Origin: Pithys albifrons albifrons
Taxonomy: Eukaryota; Chordata; Aves; Passeriformes; Thamnophilidae
DNA length: 64,000 bases
Assembly: GCF_047495875.1 (NCBI RefSeq)
Contig: NC_092486.1
Location: forward strand, 1,896,479 to 1,960,478
Direction of reading: 5' to 3'
The notes beneath the pieces are model-generated. The model was given only the letters and a program-made list of their open reading frames with translations, made no database searches and had not been told where the DNA came from. Positions 31,345-42,282 of this stretch are shown one piece after another. Position 1 is the first letter of the stretch; each line of letters begins with the position of its first letter. The position numbers and the translations under genes are program-made.

Positions 31345-34300
31345 GTGAGCCAGGGGGGACGGGGAGGGGGTCCGGGAGAGAACAGGGGGGGGCAAGGGGG
31401 GCAGGGGAGGACAGGGGGACCAAGGGGGGCAGGGGGAGGACGGGGGGGGCAGGGGGGGCAGGGGGGCCGGGGGAGGACAGGGGGGCGAGGGGGAGGACAG
31501 GAGGGGGCAAGGGGGGCAGGGGGAGAACGGGGGGGGCAAGGGGGGCAGGGGGAGAACGGGGGGGGCAGGGGGGCCGGGGGAGGACAGGGGGGGGCAGGGG
31601 GAGAACAAGGGGGGCAGGGGGAGAACAAGGGGGGCAGGGGGACCGGGGGAGGCCAGGGGGGGCAAGGGGGGCAGGAGGAGGCCAGGGGGACCAAGGGGCG
31701 CAGGGGGGCCGGGGGAGGACAGGGGGGCCGGGGGAGGACAGGGGGGGCAAGGGGGGCAGGGGGTGGCCAGGGGGACCAAGGGGGGCAGGGGGGCCGGGGG
31801 AGGACAGGGGGGCGAGGGGGAGGACAGGGGGGGCAAGGTGGGCCGGGGGAGGACAGGGGGGCCAAGGGGGGCAAGAGGGGCAGGGGGGACGGGTATAAGG
31901 GGTGAGGAGGGAGGGGTGAGAAGAGTCAGGGGTGAGGGGGGAGAGGGGTGAGAGGGGTGAAGGATGAGAGGGGGTGAGGGGTGAGAGGGATGAGGGAAGA
32001 AGGATGAGGGGAGAGGGATGACGGGTAAGAGAAGAGCGAGGGGTGAGAGGGGTAAAGGATGAGAAGGGTGAGGGATGAGGGGTGAAAGGGTTGAGGGATG
32101 AGAGGGGTGGGGGTGAGGAGGGTGAGGGATGAGGGGTGAGGGGTTAGGGATGAGGGGGCTAAGGGGTGAGAGGGATGAGGGGTGAGAAGTAGAGGATGGG
32201 GAGGGTGAGGGATGAGGGGTGAGGGGATTGAGAAGGATGAGAGGAGATGTGGGGTGAGGGATGAAGGAGGATCCACGGTGAGAGGGTTGAGGGGTGAGGG
32301 GAGATCCGGGGTGAGGAGGGGCCTTGGTGGGACCTGGGGAGTGATGGGGGTCTGTGGGAGGACCTTGGTGGGACCCGGGGGGTGATGGGGGTCTGTGGGA
32401 GGGACCCTGGTGGGACCCGGGGGGTGATGGGGGTCTGTGGGAGGGACCCTGGTGGGACCCGGGACTGGGACCAGGGGATCCAGGCTGAGGGGGGCAGGAG
32501 GAAGGGCCAGGCCCAGGGTCAGAGTGGGGCTTGGAGGGGTCCTGAGGCTCCCCAAACTCACAGGCCAGGGGTGAGACCCCCCCAGGGTGGGGGTGGTGGG
32601 AAGGACTTGGCTCCTCACCCCTTCCTCCTCCTCCTCCTCCTCCTTCTCCTCCTTCTTCTCCTGCTTCTCTCCTTTCTCCTCTTCTTCGTCCCCTTTTCTT
32701 TTTCCTTCTATTCTCCCCTTTCTCCTCTCCTTGTTTTCCCTTGAGTTCCGTTTCTCCCCTTTCTCCTCCTTTTGCTCTTCTCCTTCTCCCCCTTCTTCTT
32801 TTCTTCTCTTTTCTCCCCCTTCTCCTCCATCTCTCCTTCTTCCCCTTCTTCTCTTCTTTTTACTTTTCTCTTCCTCCCCCTTCTCCTTCTCCCCTTCTCC
32901 TCCTCCCACCCTCCACCCTCCTCCTCAGCTTTTTGGGGCCCATCACCCAACATCTGGATCCTCCCCCCAGTCCTGGGTGGTTCCCACCTCCCAAGTGGAG
33001 GCTTTTCCTTCTGCTCTTCTCCATCTGGGGGTGCCCATGCGGGTCCCTGAGCCCAGAACTACCCTGGGGGGTCAGGGAGGGCAGAGAGGAGCTGTCTTGG
33101 GGGGGCTGGAACATGGGACATGGGACATGGGATATGGGACATGGGATATGGGAACATGGGACGTGGGGACATGGGACGTGGGGACATGGGACGTGGGGAC
33201 ATGGGACGTGGGGATACTGGGACACGGGGACATGGGACGTGGAGACATAGGGACATGGGGATAAAGGGACATTGGGACATGGGGACATGGGACACAGGGA
33301 CATGAGAACATGGGGACATGGGACATTGGGACATGAGGACATGGGGATAAAGAGACATGACGACATGAGACATGGGATGTGGGGACATTGGGATGTTGAA
33401 ACATTGGGACATGGGGACATGGGACACAGGGACATGAGGCCATGGTAACATGGGGACATGAGGACATGGGATGTGGGGACATGGGACACAGGGACATGAG
33501 AAGATGGGGGTAAAGGGACATTGGGACATGGGACATGGGGACATGGGACACAGAGACATGAGGACATGGGGACATGAGACATTGGGACATGAGGACATGG
33601 GATGTGGGGACATGGGACATGGAGAGATGAGGACATTGGGACATGGGGACACAGGGACATGGGAACATGGGACATGGGAACATGAGGGCATGGGACATGG
33701 GACACAGGGACATGAGGACATGGGACATGGGGACATGGGACACGGGGACATTGCACATGGGGATACAGGGACATAGGACATGGGACACAGGGACATGGGA
33801 CATGAGGACATGAGACATTGGGAAATGGGACAGGGGACAGGGTATGTGGTAGTAGGAGCTGGGATTTTCCGTCGGGATTCCCTTTGGGAAGCGGGCAGGG
33901 CAGCAGGAGCTGACCCTTCCCTGGGCAGAGCGCCGGCGCTCGCGCTCCACCTCCCGGGACAGGGACAGGCGGCGGCGGGAGAGATCCCGGTCCCGGGACA
34001 GGGACAGGAGGAGGAGCCGGTCCCGCTCCCCACACCGGAGACGATCCAGGTGAGGGCAGGGGCATCCAGGTGAGGGGAGGGACACCCAGGTGAGGGCAGG
34101 GGCATCCAGGTGAGGGGAGGGACACCCAGGTGAGGGCAGGGGCATCCAGGTGAGGGCAGGGACACCCAGGTGAGGGCAGGGATGGTCCAAGTGAAGACAG
34201 GAACATCCAGGTAAGGGCAGGGACACCCAGGTGAGGGCAGGGATGTCCAGGTGAGAGTAGGGACATCCAGGTGAGGGCAGGGACACCCAGGTGAGGGCAG

Positions 34301-36037
34301 GGATGATCCAGGTGTAGACAGGGACGTCCAGGTGAGGGGAGAGATGATCCAGGTGAGGGCAGGGGCATCCAGGTGAGGGCAGGGATGGCCCAGGTGAGGG
34401 CAGGGATGGCCCAGGTGAGGGCAGGGATGGCCCAGGTGAGGGCAGGGACGGCAGGGGCATCCAGGTGAGGGCAGGGATGATCCAGGTGAGAACAGGAAAA
34501 TCCAGGTGAGGGCAAGGAGATCCAGGTGAGGGCAGGGAGATCCAGGTGAGGGCAGGGACACCCAGCTGAGGGCAGGGATGATCCAGGTGAGGGCAGGGAT
34601 GATCCAGGTGAGGGCAGGCACATCCAGGTGAGGGCAGGCACATCCAGGTGAGGGCAGGCACATCCAGGTGAGGGCAGGCATGATCCAGGTGAGGGCAGGC
34701 ATGATCCAGGTGAGGGCAGGCATGATCCAGGTGAGGGCAGGCATGATCCAGGTGAGGGGAGGGACACCCAGCTGAGGGCAGGGATGATTCAGGTGAGGGC
34801 AGGGATGATCCAGGTGAGGGCAGGGATGATCCAGGTGAGGGCAGGGATGATCCAGGTGAGGGCAGGGACATCCACATGAAGATAGGGATGATCTCGTTGG
34901 GGCCAGGGACAATCCAGGTGAGGTCAGGGACACCACAGGGACAGCCAGATGAGGGCAGCTGAGGTGACCCGGGGACAGTGGGAGCTCCAGGTGGGAATTG
35001 CAGCTCCACCTCTGTGCCCCAGCAGGTCCCCACGCCGGCACCGCTCCAGCTCCTCGTCACCAGTGCGGCCCAAGGAACGCCGGGATGAGGAGAAGAAGGA
35101 GCTCAAGGACTCCAAGAAGGAGAGACAGATCACAGGTGAGGGGAGGATTTTCCTCCTGAAACACTCCCACATTCCCTGCGGGGCTGGGACCAGCCCAGGG
35201 ACACAGGGATTTTTGGGAATCCCAATGTCCATGTTTGCCCAATCCTGGATTTCATTCCCTCAGAGGAGGATTTGCAGGGCAAGACAGAGGAGGAGATTGA
35301 GATGATGAAGATGATGGGCTTTGCCTCCTTTGACACCACCAAGGTGAGTGCAGGGCCTGAGGCCACTCCATGGGCTCCATGGTGTCCCCTGCCCCATCTG
35401 GGGACAATCCATGGGATTTTGGGAATGTTTCTCCTCAGGGGAAGAAGGTGGACGGTGCTGCCAACGCCTACGCCATCAACGTGTCCCAGAAGAGGAAATA
35501 CAGGTGTGTCCCACCTGTTTTGGGATAGAGAGAGGGTTTGTTTGATGAGGTAACTGTGGCCTCTGCCCTTGGGGTGATCCAGCTTCCAGGCCTTGGGAAA
35601 ACGGGAATTCTGTGGGGTTTAGAGGCAAAACAGGTGAGGGGAATTTGGATTCCTCTGGAAATGGGGAAATCCAGGGGATGAGGAGGGAGGAGCGTGTTGG
35701 GAACAGGTGGGATGTGCCCAGTGTGGGGCTTGGAGCACTGGGAAGTGATGCTGTTCCACCTGGTTTATTCCCAAAAAAACCCCAGTTTGTCCATGCTGTT
35801 CTCTCTTTGATGGGAATTTGAGGGTGGAGCCACTCACTGGGAGCCTTCCTGCCATTTTTGGTCAAATCCCTGAGGAATTGGGTTCCCTGTAGCTGCCCAG
35901 CCCCATTCCCAGCCCTCCCCGGGGTGTTTGTGTCCCGATTTCCCTGGATCCAGGGGCTGACTCCGGCTCCATCCCGGCTTAGGCAATACATGAACAGAAA
36001 AGGAGGATTCAACAGACCCCTGGATTTCATTGCCTGA
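31308..36037 (+). CDS. SNRNP27: SNRNP27, U4/U6.U5 tri-snRNP 27 kDa protein
   Basis: SNRNP27 (27K) is an RS-domain protein of the U4/U6.U5 tri-snRNP that acts in 5' splice-site handling during spliceosome activation. Six coding exons (31308-31344, 33929-34049, 35026-35135, 35264-35343, 35439-35503, 35983-36037) total 468 nt, giving 155 residues plus stop, the same length as the human protein. The N-terminal half is Arg/Ser-rich ([32 protein letters not shown]). The C-terminal half is the conserved SNRNP27 domain ([51 protein letters not shown]). Kozak context ggccatgg is strong. All phases agree and no defect is visible. Introns 1 and 2 are minisatellites. Confidence 0.96.
31345..31890. repeat. 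G-rich minisatellite, SNRNP27 intron 1 (part 1)
   Basis: Units of roughly 20-30 bp (gggggaggacaggggggcaa) begin within about 30 bases of the donor. Almost purely G and A with scattered C. Confidence 0.9.
31890..32480. repeat. ggggtgagggatgagg repeat, SNRNP27 intron 1 (part 2)
   Basis: Degenerate ggtgagggatgaggggtgag units, then three copies of a roughly 50-bp unit with ggtgatgggggtctgtggga near 32340-32460. It contains very many donor-like ggtgag words. Confidence 0.88.
32605..32930. repeat. Long polypyrimidine tract, SNRNP27 intron 1
   Basis: About 320 bases of nearly pure C/T (cctcctcctcctccttctcc, ctcctttctcctcttcttc). It is followed by cctcctcagctttttgg, which resembles an acceptor with no recognisable exon behind it. 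Confidence 0.9.
33100..33845. repeat. ggacatg minisatellite, SNRNP27 intron 1 (part 3)
   Basis: Array based on gggacatggggacatggga and ggacacagggacatgagg, built from 6-7-bp steps. It ends about 80 bases before exon 2. Confidence 0.92.
33929..34049 (+). CDS. SNRNP27: SNRNP27 exon 2 (RS domain)
   Basis: Encodes the RS-rich stretch [20 protein letters not shown] onward. Acceptor ctgggcag ends at 33928; donor gtgagg at 34050, phase 2. The last bases (gatccag) seed the next array. Confidence 0.95.
34050..34975 (+). repeat. SNRNP27 exon 2-end/5' splice-site minisatellite
   Basis: About 40 copies of a 20-24-bp unit gatccaggtgagggcaggg: the last 7 exon bases, the intact donor and a short purine spacer, repeated immediately after the real donor. 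Variants replace gatccag with catccag or caccccag-like words but nearly all keep ccaggtgag. Confidence 0.93.
35026..35135 (+). CDS. SNRNP27: SNRNP27 exon 3
   Basis: Reads [20 protein letters not shown] through KKERQIT. The acceptor is a NAGNAG pair (ccccagcag, ending 35022 or 35025), so one codon may be optional. Donor gtgagg at 35136. Confidence 0.94.
35264..35343 (+). CDS. SNRNP27: SNRNP27 exon 4
   Basis: Encodes [20 protein letters not shown] then ASFDTTK, the start of the conserved domain. Acceptor attccctcag ends at 35263; donor gtgagt at 35344. Confidence 0.95.
35439..35503 (+). CDS. SNRNP27: SNRNP27 exon 5
   Basis: Encodes [20 protein letters not shown] then Y and part of Arg. Acceptor ttctcctcag ends at 35438; donor gtgtgt at 35504. 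Confidence 0.95.
35983..36037 (+). CDS. SNRNP27: SNRNP27 exon 6 (terminal)
   Basis: Encodes [17 protein letters not shown] and stops at tga 36035-36037. Acceptor cggcttag ends at 35982. A 3' UTR of about 270 bases follows. Confidence 0.95.
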
Positions 36038-36264
36038 CACTGGGACACGACCCCCACCATGGAAAGATGTTGCTTCCCTTTTCCCACCCTGAGGGATCTG
36101 ATGCGGATTCCGGTGGAGTTTGGGTCATTCCCGACAAACCCGCGGCCGGAGCCGCCCCCAGTCGCCGCTTCCTGGAGTTTTTGGTATTATTTTTGTACAA
36201 AAAGGTCAGTTCCTGGCCAGGATTTTGCTGTGTGTTTTCCCTGGTTTTGGTTTGTTTCCCTGTT

Positions 36265-36270
36265 AATAAA
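36265..36270 (+). promoter_or_regulatory. SNRNP27 poly(A) signal
   Basis: AATAAA 228 bases after the stop codon, followed within 30 bases by T-rich sequence (tattttttcctttaattttt). Confidence 0.8.
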
Positions 36271-36309
36271 ACCCGGGATCTATTTTTTCCTTTAATTTTT
36301 ATCATTCAG

Positions 36310-37335
36310 GGATAAGGTGGGGGCAGAAGCTCCAAGAAACCCCTGGATTTGCACCCAAAACACCCTAATTCCTTCCACACAAATCCTTGGGAATTGATAC
36401 AGATCAATTCAATCCCGAGGGGCCCCATTTGAGCCCTGGGTTCAAACGAGGTGCTGAGGAGGAGCTTTTCTCCCTGATTTTCCCCCCAAATTATCAGTTT
36501 GGGGCTGGGGTGGTCCCCCCTGGGTGGGATTTGGGATTTGGGTGCTCCAGGTGGAACCAACTGAGGTGCTCAAATCCTGTGCCAGTACCTATTTCAAAGC
36601 AAAAAAGGAATAAAAAAGGAGTAACAGGATGCAGTGGGGCATTTGGAGTATTTAACAGACAAAATATGTGGTTTGGGTATTTAACAGAAGCTTCTGGTTC
36701 TTGATCAAAGTGCAAAAAGAAGTTTTCTGTTGGTTGTTTATTAATGTTTCTGTATCATCCTCTCCTCATGGCACATTTTTTCCACAATACATCAAACTGC
36801 TCCCTTTGTGGGTTTAGCCAGGCATGAAGTGGTAATGGCAGTGCTGGTGTGTCCTTTTCAAGCTTAATTACTGGTTATAAGAAACTTCAAAATCCTTGAC
36901 AAGATTTTTGCAGTAAAGCAAATATTATTTTCTTGTTCAGACTAGAGATGAAGCCCTGGGGGAGTTGACATGTGACTGCCCACTAATAGAGGGGAGTTGT
37001 AGCAGATAATGTTGCCATGAGGGTGGAATGTGATACAACTCAGGGGTTTTGAAGACTAAAGAACTTACATTTCAGAGTGAAAACCTTCTGTCTTCCATCT
37101 CCCCCATGTCTTGCATCTTGTAGCAGGAGATGGATCATTGAGGATCACAAAGTAGAATGTTAGAGACAAAGGAATTAAAATTACTGAGTGAGAGCTGCTC
37201 TCACCTCCAACTTCCTTCTAAAATACTGACTCTGGTCTCTCTGTGTTTTGATCCAGTTTAAATTACAGGTGACAAAACCCCACTTAGTATTTTTCAGATC
37301 ATCTAAAGCTGTGAAGTGATTTATTTACACTGGTT
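36310..37335. other. Unassigned intergenic DNA
   Basis: Moderate-GC single-copy-looking sequence downstream of SNRNP27. No gene, repeat family or RNA recognised. Confidence 0.5.
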
Positions 37336-37341
37336 TCCATG

Positions 37342-38222
37342 AATCACAGAATCACAGAATGGATTGGGTTGGAAAAGCCCTCTGAGATCATCAAGTCCAA
37401 CCCTTGGTCCAACTCCAGTCCCTTTACCAGATCATGGCACTCAGTGCCACGGCCAAGCTCAGGTTCAAACCCTCCAGGGATGGGGAATCCACCCCCTCTC
37501 TGGGCAGCCCATTCCAATCCCTGAGCACTCTCTCTGCAAAGAATTTCTTTCTGCTCTCCAACTTCAATTTCCCCTGGCAGAGCTTGAGCCCATCGTGCCC
37601 CCTTGTCCTATTGCTGAGTGCCTGGGAGAAGAGACCAACCCCCAGCTGGCCACAACTTCCCTTCAGGGAGTTCCAGACAGTGCTGAGGTCACCTCTGAGC
37701 CTCCTCTTCTCCAGGCTGAACACCCCCAGCTCCCTCAGCCTCTCCCCACAGCACTTGTGCTCCAGTCCCTTCTCCAGCCTTGTTGCTCTTCTCACTTGGG
37801 TTGGAAGAGACCTCTGAGATCATCAAATCCAACCCTTGATCCAACCCCACTGTGATCACCAGCCCAGGGCACTTGGTGCCCTGGGCTGGTGATCACAGTA
37901 GGGTTGGATCAAGACATGTTGGATTCTCTGTCCCTGGAGGTGTTTAAGAGGACACTCAGTGCCACATCCAGTCCCTTCTCCAGCCTCGTTGCTCTTCTCA
38001 GTTGGGTTGGAAGAGACCTCTGAGGTCATCAAATCCAACCCTTGATCCAACCCCACTGGGATCACTCTGGCACTTGGTGCCCTGGGCTGGTGATCACAGT
38101 GGGGTTGGATCAAGAGATGTTGGATTCTCTGTCCCTGGAGGTGTTTCAGAGGACACTCAGTGCCACATCCAGTCCCTTCTCCAGCCTCGTTGCTCTTCTC
38201 TGGCCCTGCTCCAGCCCCTCAA
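37342..38222 (-). mobile_element. CR1 LINE 3' end, composite with two inserted 3' modules
   Basis: Minus-oriented CR1. The 3' tail (tcacagaatggattgggttg) is at 37342 and the ORF2 end at about 37480-37790. It is then joined at gctcttctcac to a second CR1 3' module (37797-37992), and a third copy of that module follows at 37993-38222. The second module holds the 77-bp palindrome around 37836-37912. 5'-truncated and non-coding. Confidence 0.85.
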
Positions 38223-38324
38223 TAGTAACTGGATGTTAAAACTCCAGAGCCACAGATGTATTGGAAACTTCATTCCTATGCAGGTGTTTAACTCCTAAAA
38301 CCTTTAGAGTTTGCATCTTTAAAT

Positions 38325-38455
38325 ACTTGGAATTATGGAATACTTGTAAGAGACCTGGAAGATCATTTCTTTCCAGCCCCTGCCACGAGCAGGGACAGCT
38401 CCCACCAGCCCAGGTTGCTTCAAGCTCCATCCAACCTGGCAAACTTCCAGGTTTG
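38325..38455 (-). mobile_element. Old diverged CR1 3' fragment
   Basis: The order gaagatcatttctttccag, cagggacagctcccaccag, caggttgcttcaagctccat matches the reverse complement of a classic CR1 3' end, with many changes. Confidence 0.65.
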
Positions 38456-40460
38456 GGCTTAATTCCCTTGATTTTGATTAATCCCTACCTAGAAATCAGG
38501 TGGATTGGTTACAACACATCCAGCTGGAACAGGAATGAAGAGAACATGGTTGGATGTGCAAAACATCCCCCTGCAGCCACAGATAGCACAGAATACAAGG
38601 CTTAAAAAGCACCTGGAACAAGAGCCAGGTGAGCATTCCCACCTCAGCTGCAGCCCCAGAGCCAGAGGGAGCAGGGGCAGAAAGGTATTTAAGAGTTATT
38701 GTACAACACCAAAACCAAACTGTTTGGAGGAATAGCTCAGAAAAAAAAAAGGGCCATCTGGTGGCAGAGCTCTCCAGGGTTTTAAAAATAGCACTGCCTG
38801 GTCTGCAGACACAGTTCCTTCTGCATCCCCATGCTGATTAACCATCTGATTTGTCAGGCATTTAACTGTGACAGCTGCTTTGCAAATTCTAAGTGTGTGC
38901 ATTAAACACTCATAAAAGCACCCGTGGCCATTATTGTGCAGCACACACCGTGTGTGCCAAGCCAAAAAATTAACATTGCTGGGTTGTTACTGTCTCCAAG
39001 CACAAAGTATTATTAGCACCACTGGAACATCTCCAGTTCTCCATCCAATCACACTAAGTTCCCACTGCCAAGAGGATCTGGCTCCTTTTGGAGTCCAGGA
39101 GCCAGACATGGCACCGTGAGGAGCTCACACACCCCAGAGTAAATGCTGGGAGAAATGTTTCCTACACAGGTAGAAATTCCAGATAGCAACTGGATAGATG
39201 GTCCATCCAACCACCACTTTACACATTTCCAGTTCCACCTCTGTCCCACCCCAGTCCCACCTCTCAAGGAATTAGTCTGGGATCAATGAGACACCCCCCC
39301 CTCTTCATCAGCCTCCTCTTCTTCAGCACACAAAGGGCTCTTGGAGGGTTTCCAGGGTTCTGGGTCACTCTGCACTGTCTTCATGTCTTCTGATACCCTT
39401 CAGTCTTGTACCTTGAACAACAGACTAAACAGCTGAGGAATTTTAGCTCCCCAATCTGGGACAGGGGTAGTGATAGAAAGGCATTAAACTTAAGCTGCTA
39501 AAAATATTAACCCACTAAAAATCTACTTTGTTCCTAATCATCTACTGTGTTCCTAAAATCTATAAAATGTGAATATCAAAAAATCAAAAATCCTTCCTGC
39601 ATCACGTCCCACTCCCTTTTAGAAACAGACAAAACTCAAAAACTTTGTTCTGCTTCTACCCTTTATACTTGAGATTGTACCAGAGAGATGACCAATATTT
39701 GATCATGTGTCACGTGGAAGGGAGGAGGGAGACAGAAATGCAAAGATTTCGAGTCTTAACTGCATTAATAAGAAATTCTTAGCAATAAGCACTTCCAGAC
39801 AATCAGAGCCTCATGTTCCCAACACTCTCTGTCAACTACTGGACAGCCCACAGGTTGGAAGGGGTTTCTGACCTCTGAAATGAAGCCACACTTCAGCCAG
39901 AAAAGAACTTTTCCCACAACAGCTCCCAGAATAATATTTATTAATACAAATATGTGACAGTTATTGTGGGTTCTGCTTTGCTGGGGAGAACGTTCAGCTG
40001 CAAGATTGGATTGAATTGATGATAAAAGACCCCAAAAGAAACCCAAAAGCACAAAACACATTTAACAGAGACAAACACACCAAACTCAAGTTACAGCACA
40101 GCAATGGATCCCATTCTCACAACAGACAGAAACCAGCAACAAAGAACTACAAACACAACCACCAGACACTGATCCAGACACTCTCTCAATAACAGCACAA
40201 TGAAATGTCTTGCACACCACTCTCTGTAACACAAAACAAAAGGAAAGAACAGAACTGCTTGTTATCAACACATGCTGAAAAAGAAACTGCACATTGAAAG
40301 CAAAGCAAGTTACTGGAGTTGCAAAACAGAGCTGGGATTATAAAGTAAGAACAGCAAAAAGCAATAACCAATAGAAAGCAGCAAAGTGTGAAGCAAGTTA
40401 CTGTTATTAAGGCAGCAAAACACAGTAAAGGAAATGCTTGTAAAGTAAGAATCAAAGTAG
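38456..40460. other. Unassigned AT-richer intergenic DNA
   Basis: No coding or structural feature recognised. 40060-40460 is A-rich with scattered agcaaagcaagttactg-like words repeated twice (near 40300 and 40390), possibly an old retroelement remnant. Confidence 0.45.
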
Positions 40461-40465
40461 CTGTT

Positions 40466-41075
40466 TGTGCTGGTTTAAAGGTGAACCAGCAGGAGAAATG
40501 AACTCACCACGAGAGAGATTATAAGTCAGAGCTAAAATTTAATAATAATATTACAATAACAACACTGACACAAAAGGGAAATTGCTTTCAACTCACAAAA
40601 CCCCAGCAGTATAACCCAGTGTCCTGGGGCACAAACCCAAGGGGGTTTGTTTGCCCTTGTGCTGAGACCCCTGTGGTTCCCCCAAGTCCAGAGCAAAAGG
40701 AAAAGAAAAAACCTGTTGGTGCAGGCGAGGGCTGTGGTCTGGGCGAGAGCAGGGATCTCCTCCTGTCGAGGTCCTGCTGCTGCTCTGGATCCAAAGAGAA
40801 GTTCCCGAGGTCTTCTTACCCACCACTTCTGTACCCTCAGGGAGCACTCAGTCCCTCCCCCTGGGCGGGGACTCACACAATGGGTGATTAACTCTGGGAG
40901 CCAGGGGGGTGTTGAACTGTTGATGGCCCATGAGCAGCTCCACCCCCCCCAGGCTGAGTGTGAAGGTGCCAATGACTCCCTGGGCAGCTGCTGCAAATGG
41001 CCCATTGTCCTGGGGAATGAATAGAGGGGGTAGAATACACAGCTTTGATCAGCCCCACACAGGGTTAGCTGGTCC
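40466..41075 (-). mobile_element. LTR copy, diverged variant of the tgtgctggttt family
   Basis: Starts tgtgctggtttaaaggtgaa and shares the 5' part (in + coordinates) of the LTRs at 59596 and 62815, including aatttaataataatatta and ccccctgggcggggactc-like words, but its far end differs. Right boundary approximate. A solo LTR or fragment with no coding region. Confidence 0.7.
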
Positions 41076-41087
41076 CTGGAAGTTCTG

Positions 41088-41653
41088 GCCAGGTGGAGGT
41101 TTAAACACCTCCAGGGATGGGGAATCCACCCCCGCTCTGGGCAGCCCATTCCAAGGCCTGAGCACTCTCTCTGCAAAGAATTTCTTTCTGCTCTCCAACT
41201 TCAATTTCCCCTGGCAGAGCTTGAGCCCATCGTGCCCCCTTGTCCTATTGCTGAGTGCCTGGGAGAAGAGACCAACCCCCACCTGGCCACAACTTCCCTT
41301 CAGGCAGTTCCAGACAGTGCTGAGGTCACCTCTGAGCCTCCTCTTCTCCAGGCTGAACACCCCCAGCTCCCTCAGCCTCTCCCCACAGCACTTGTGCTCC
41401 AGTCCCTTCTCCAGCCTCGTTGCTCTTCTCAGTTGGGTTGGAAGAGACCTCTGAGATCATCAAATCCAACCCTTGATCCAACCCCACTGGGATCACTCTG
41501 GCACTCTGTGCCCTGGGCTGGTGATCACAGTGGGGTTGGATCAAGACATGGTGGATTCTCTGTCCCTGGAGGTGTTTCAGAGGACACTCAGTGCCACATC
41601 CAGTCCCTTCTCCAGCCTCGTTGCTCTTCTCTGGCCCCGCTCCAGCCCCTCAT
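41088..41653 (-). mobile_element. CR1 3' end, composite with one inserted module
   Basis: Truncated CR1 ORF2 end (41088-41430), then the junction gctcttctcagttgggttgg at about 41420-41440, then a second 3' module to 41653. The same junction occurs at 37797, 52575 and 56102. Its palindrome copy is imperfect. Confidence 0.85.
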
Positions 41654-42282
41654 TCTGGGCAACACTGATCACGAAATACACAATTAGTTAGTCCTGTTTT
41701 CCATTTTCTGTCTTTCTTGGCCAAACACTCCTGTGCAAAGGTGTGTGGAAAGCAGATAAAAGCTGCTCCCAGTGCCATCCAGCACACTGGCACTGCTCTC
41801 TGGGTGGTGCTGATACATTCCTTTTCTCCAGCACACGCTTCAAGCCTCCCCAAAACAAGTGTGAGATAGAAGTGGTGGGCACATGCAGGGGAAAAACCAC
41901 AAAAAATAACCAGGCAAATAGAGGAGGGGACATGTTTGGAACTTGGGGTTATGTACTTGAAGAGAGAGGAGTCATCAGAGGTGTTTGATGCCTTGGGCTA
42001 AACAGGAATTGGACACCTTGAATGCCAAGGGACTCTTCAAAACCCCTGGGCTACTGATCTGTATCTTTTAAAGCCTCCATCTCTCCTGCCAGGTAAGTGT
42101 CTAAAGATAAAGCAGATTTTAGACACCTGGTTGCCTCCCTTGGCTGTTTTTGCTCCTCCTTGGGATGGAGATTTTGTTTCCACTCTGTGTCTCCTGCCTG
42201 TTGTCACTTCTTGGAGACAAAATGCTCTTCCCACAGCAGTGTCACTCCAGCTATTTGGTGTCTCCACCATAAAATCCCATGA
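41654..42282. other. Unassigned intergenic DNA
   Basis: Nothing recognised. Confidence 0.45.

Noticed and set aside
31308..31905. 196-codon frame continuing from the SNRNP27 start codon
   Set aside because: It reads past the donor at 31345 into a G-rich minisatellite; the joined exon frame gives the expected 155-residue protein.
32860..35060. Open frames of 635-662 codons on the minus strand
   Set aside because: They run through SNRNP27 exons in antisense and through tandem repeats whose unit lacks stops; the peptides are simple repeats of the array.
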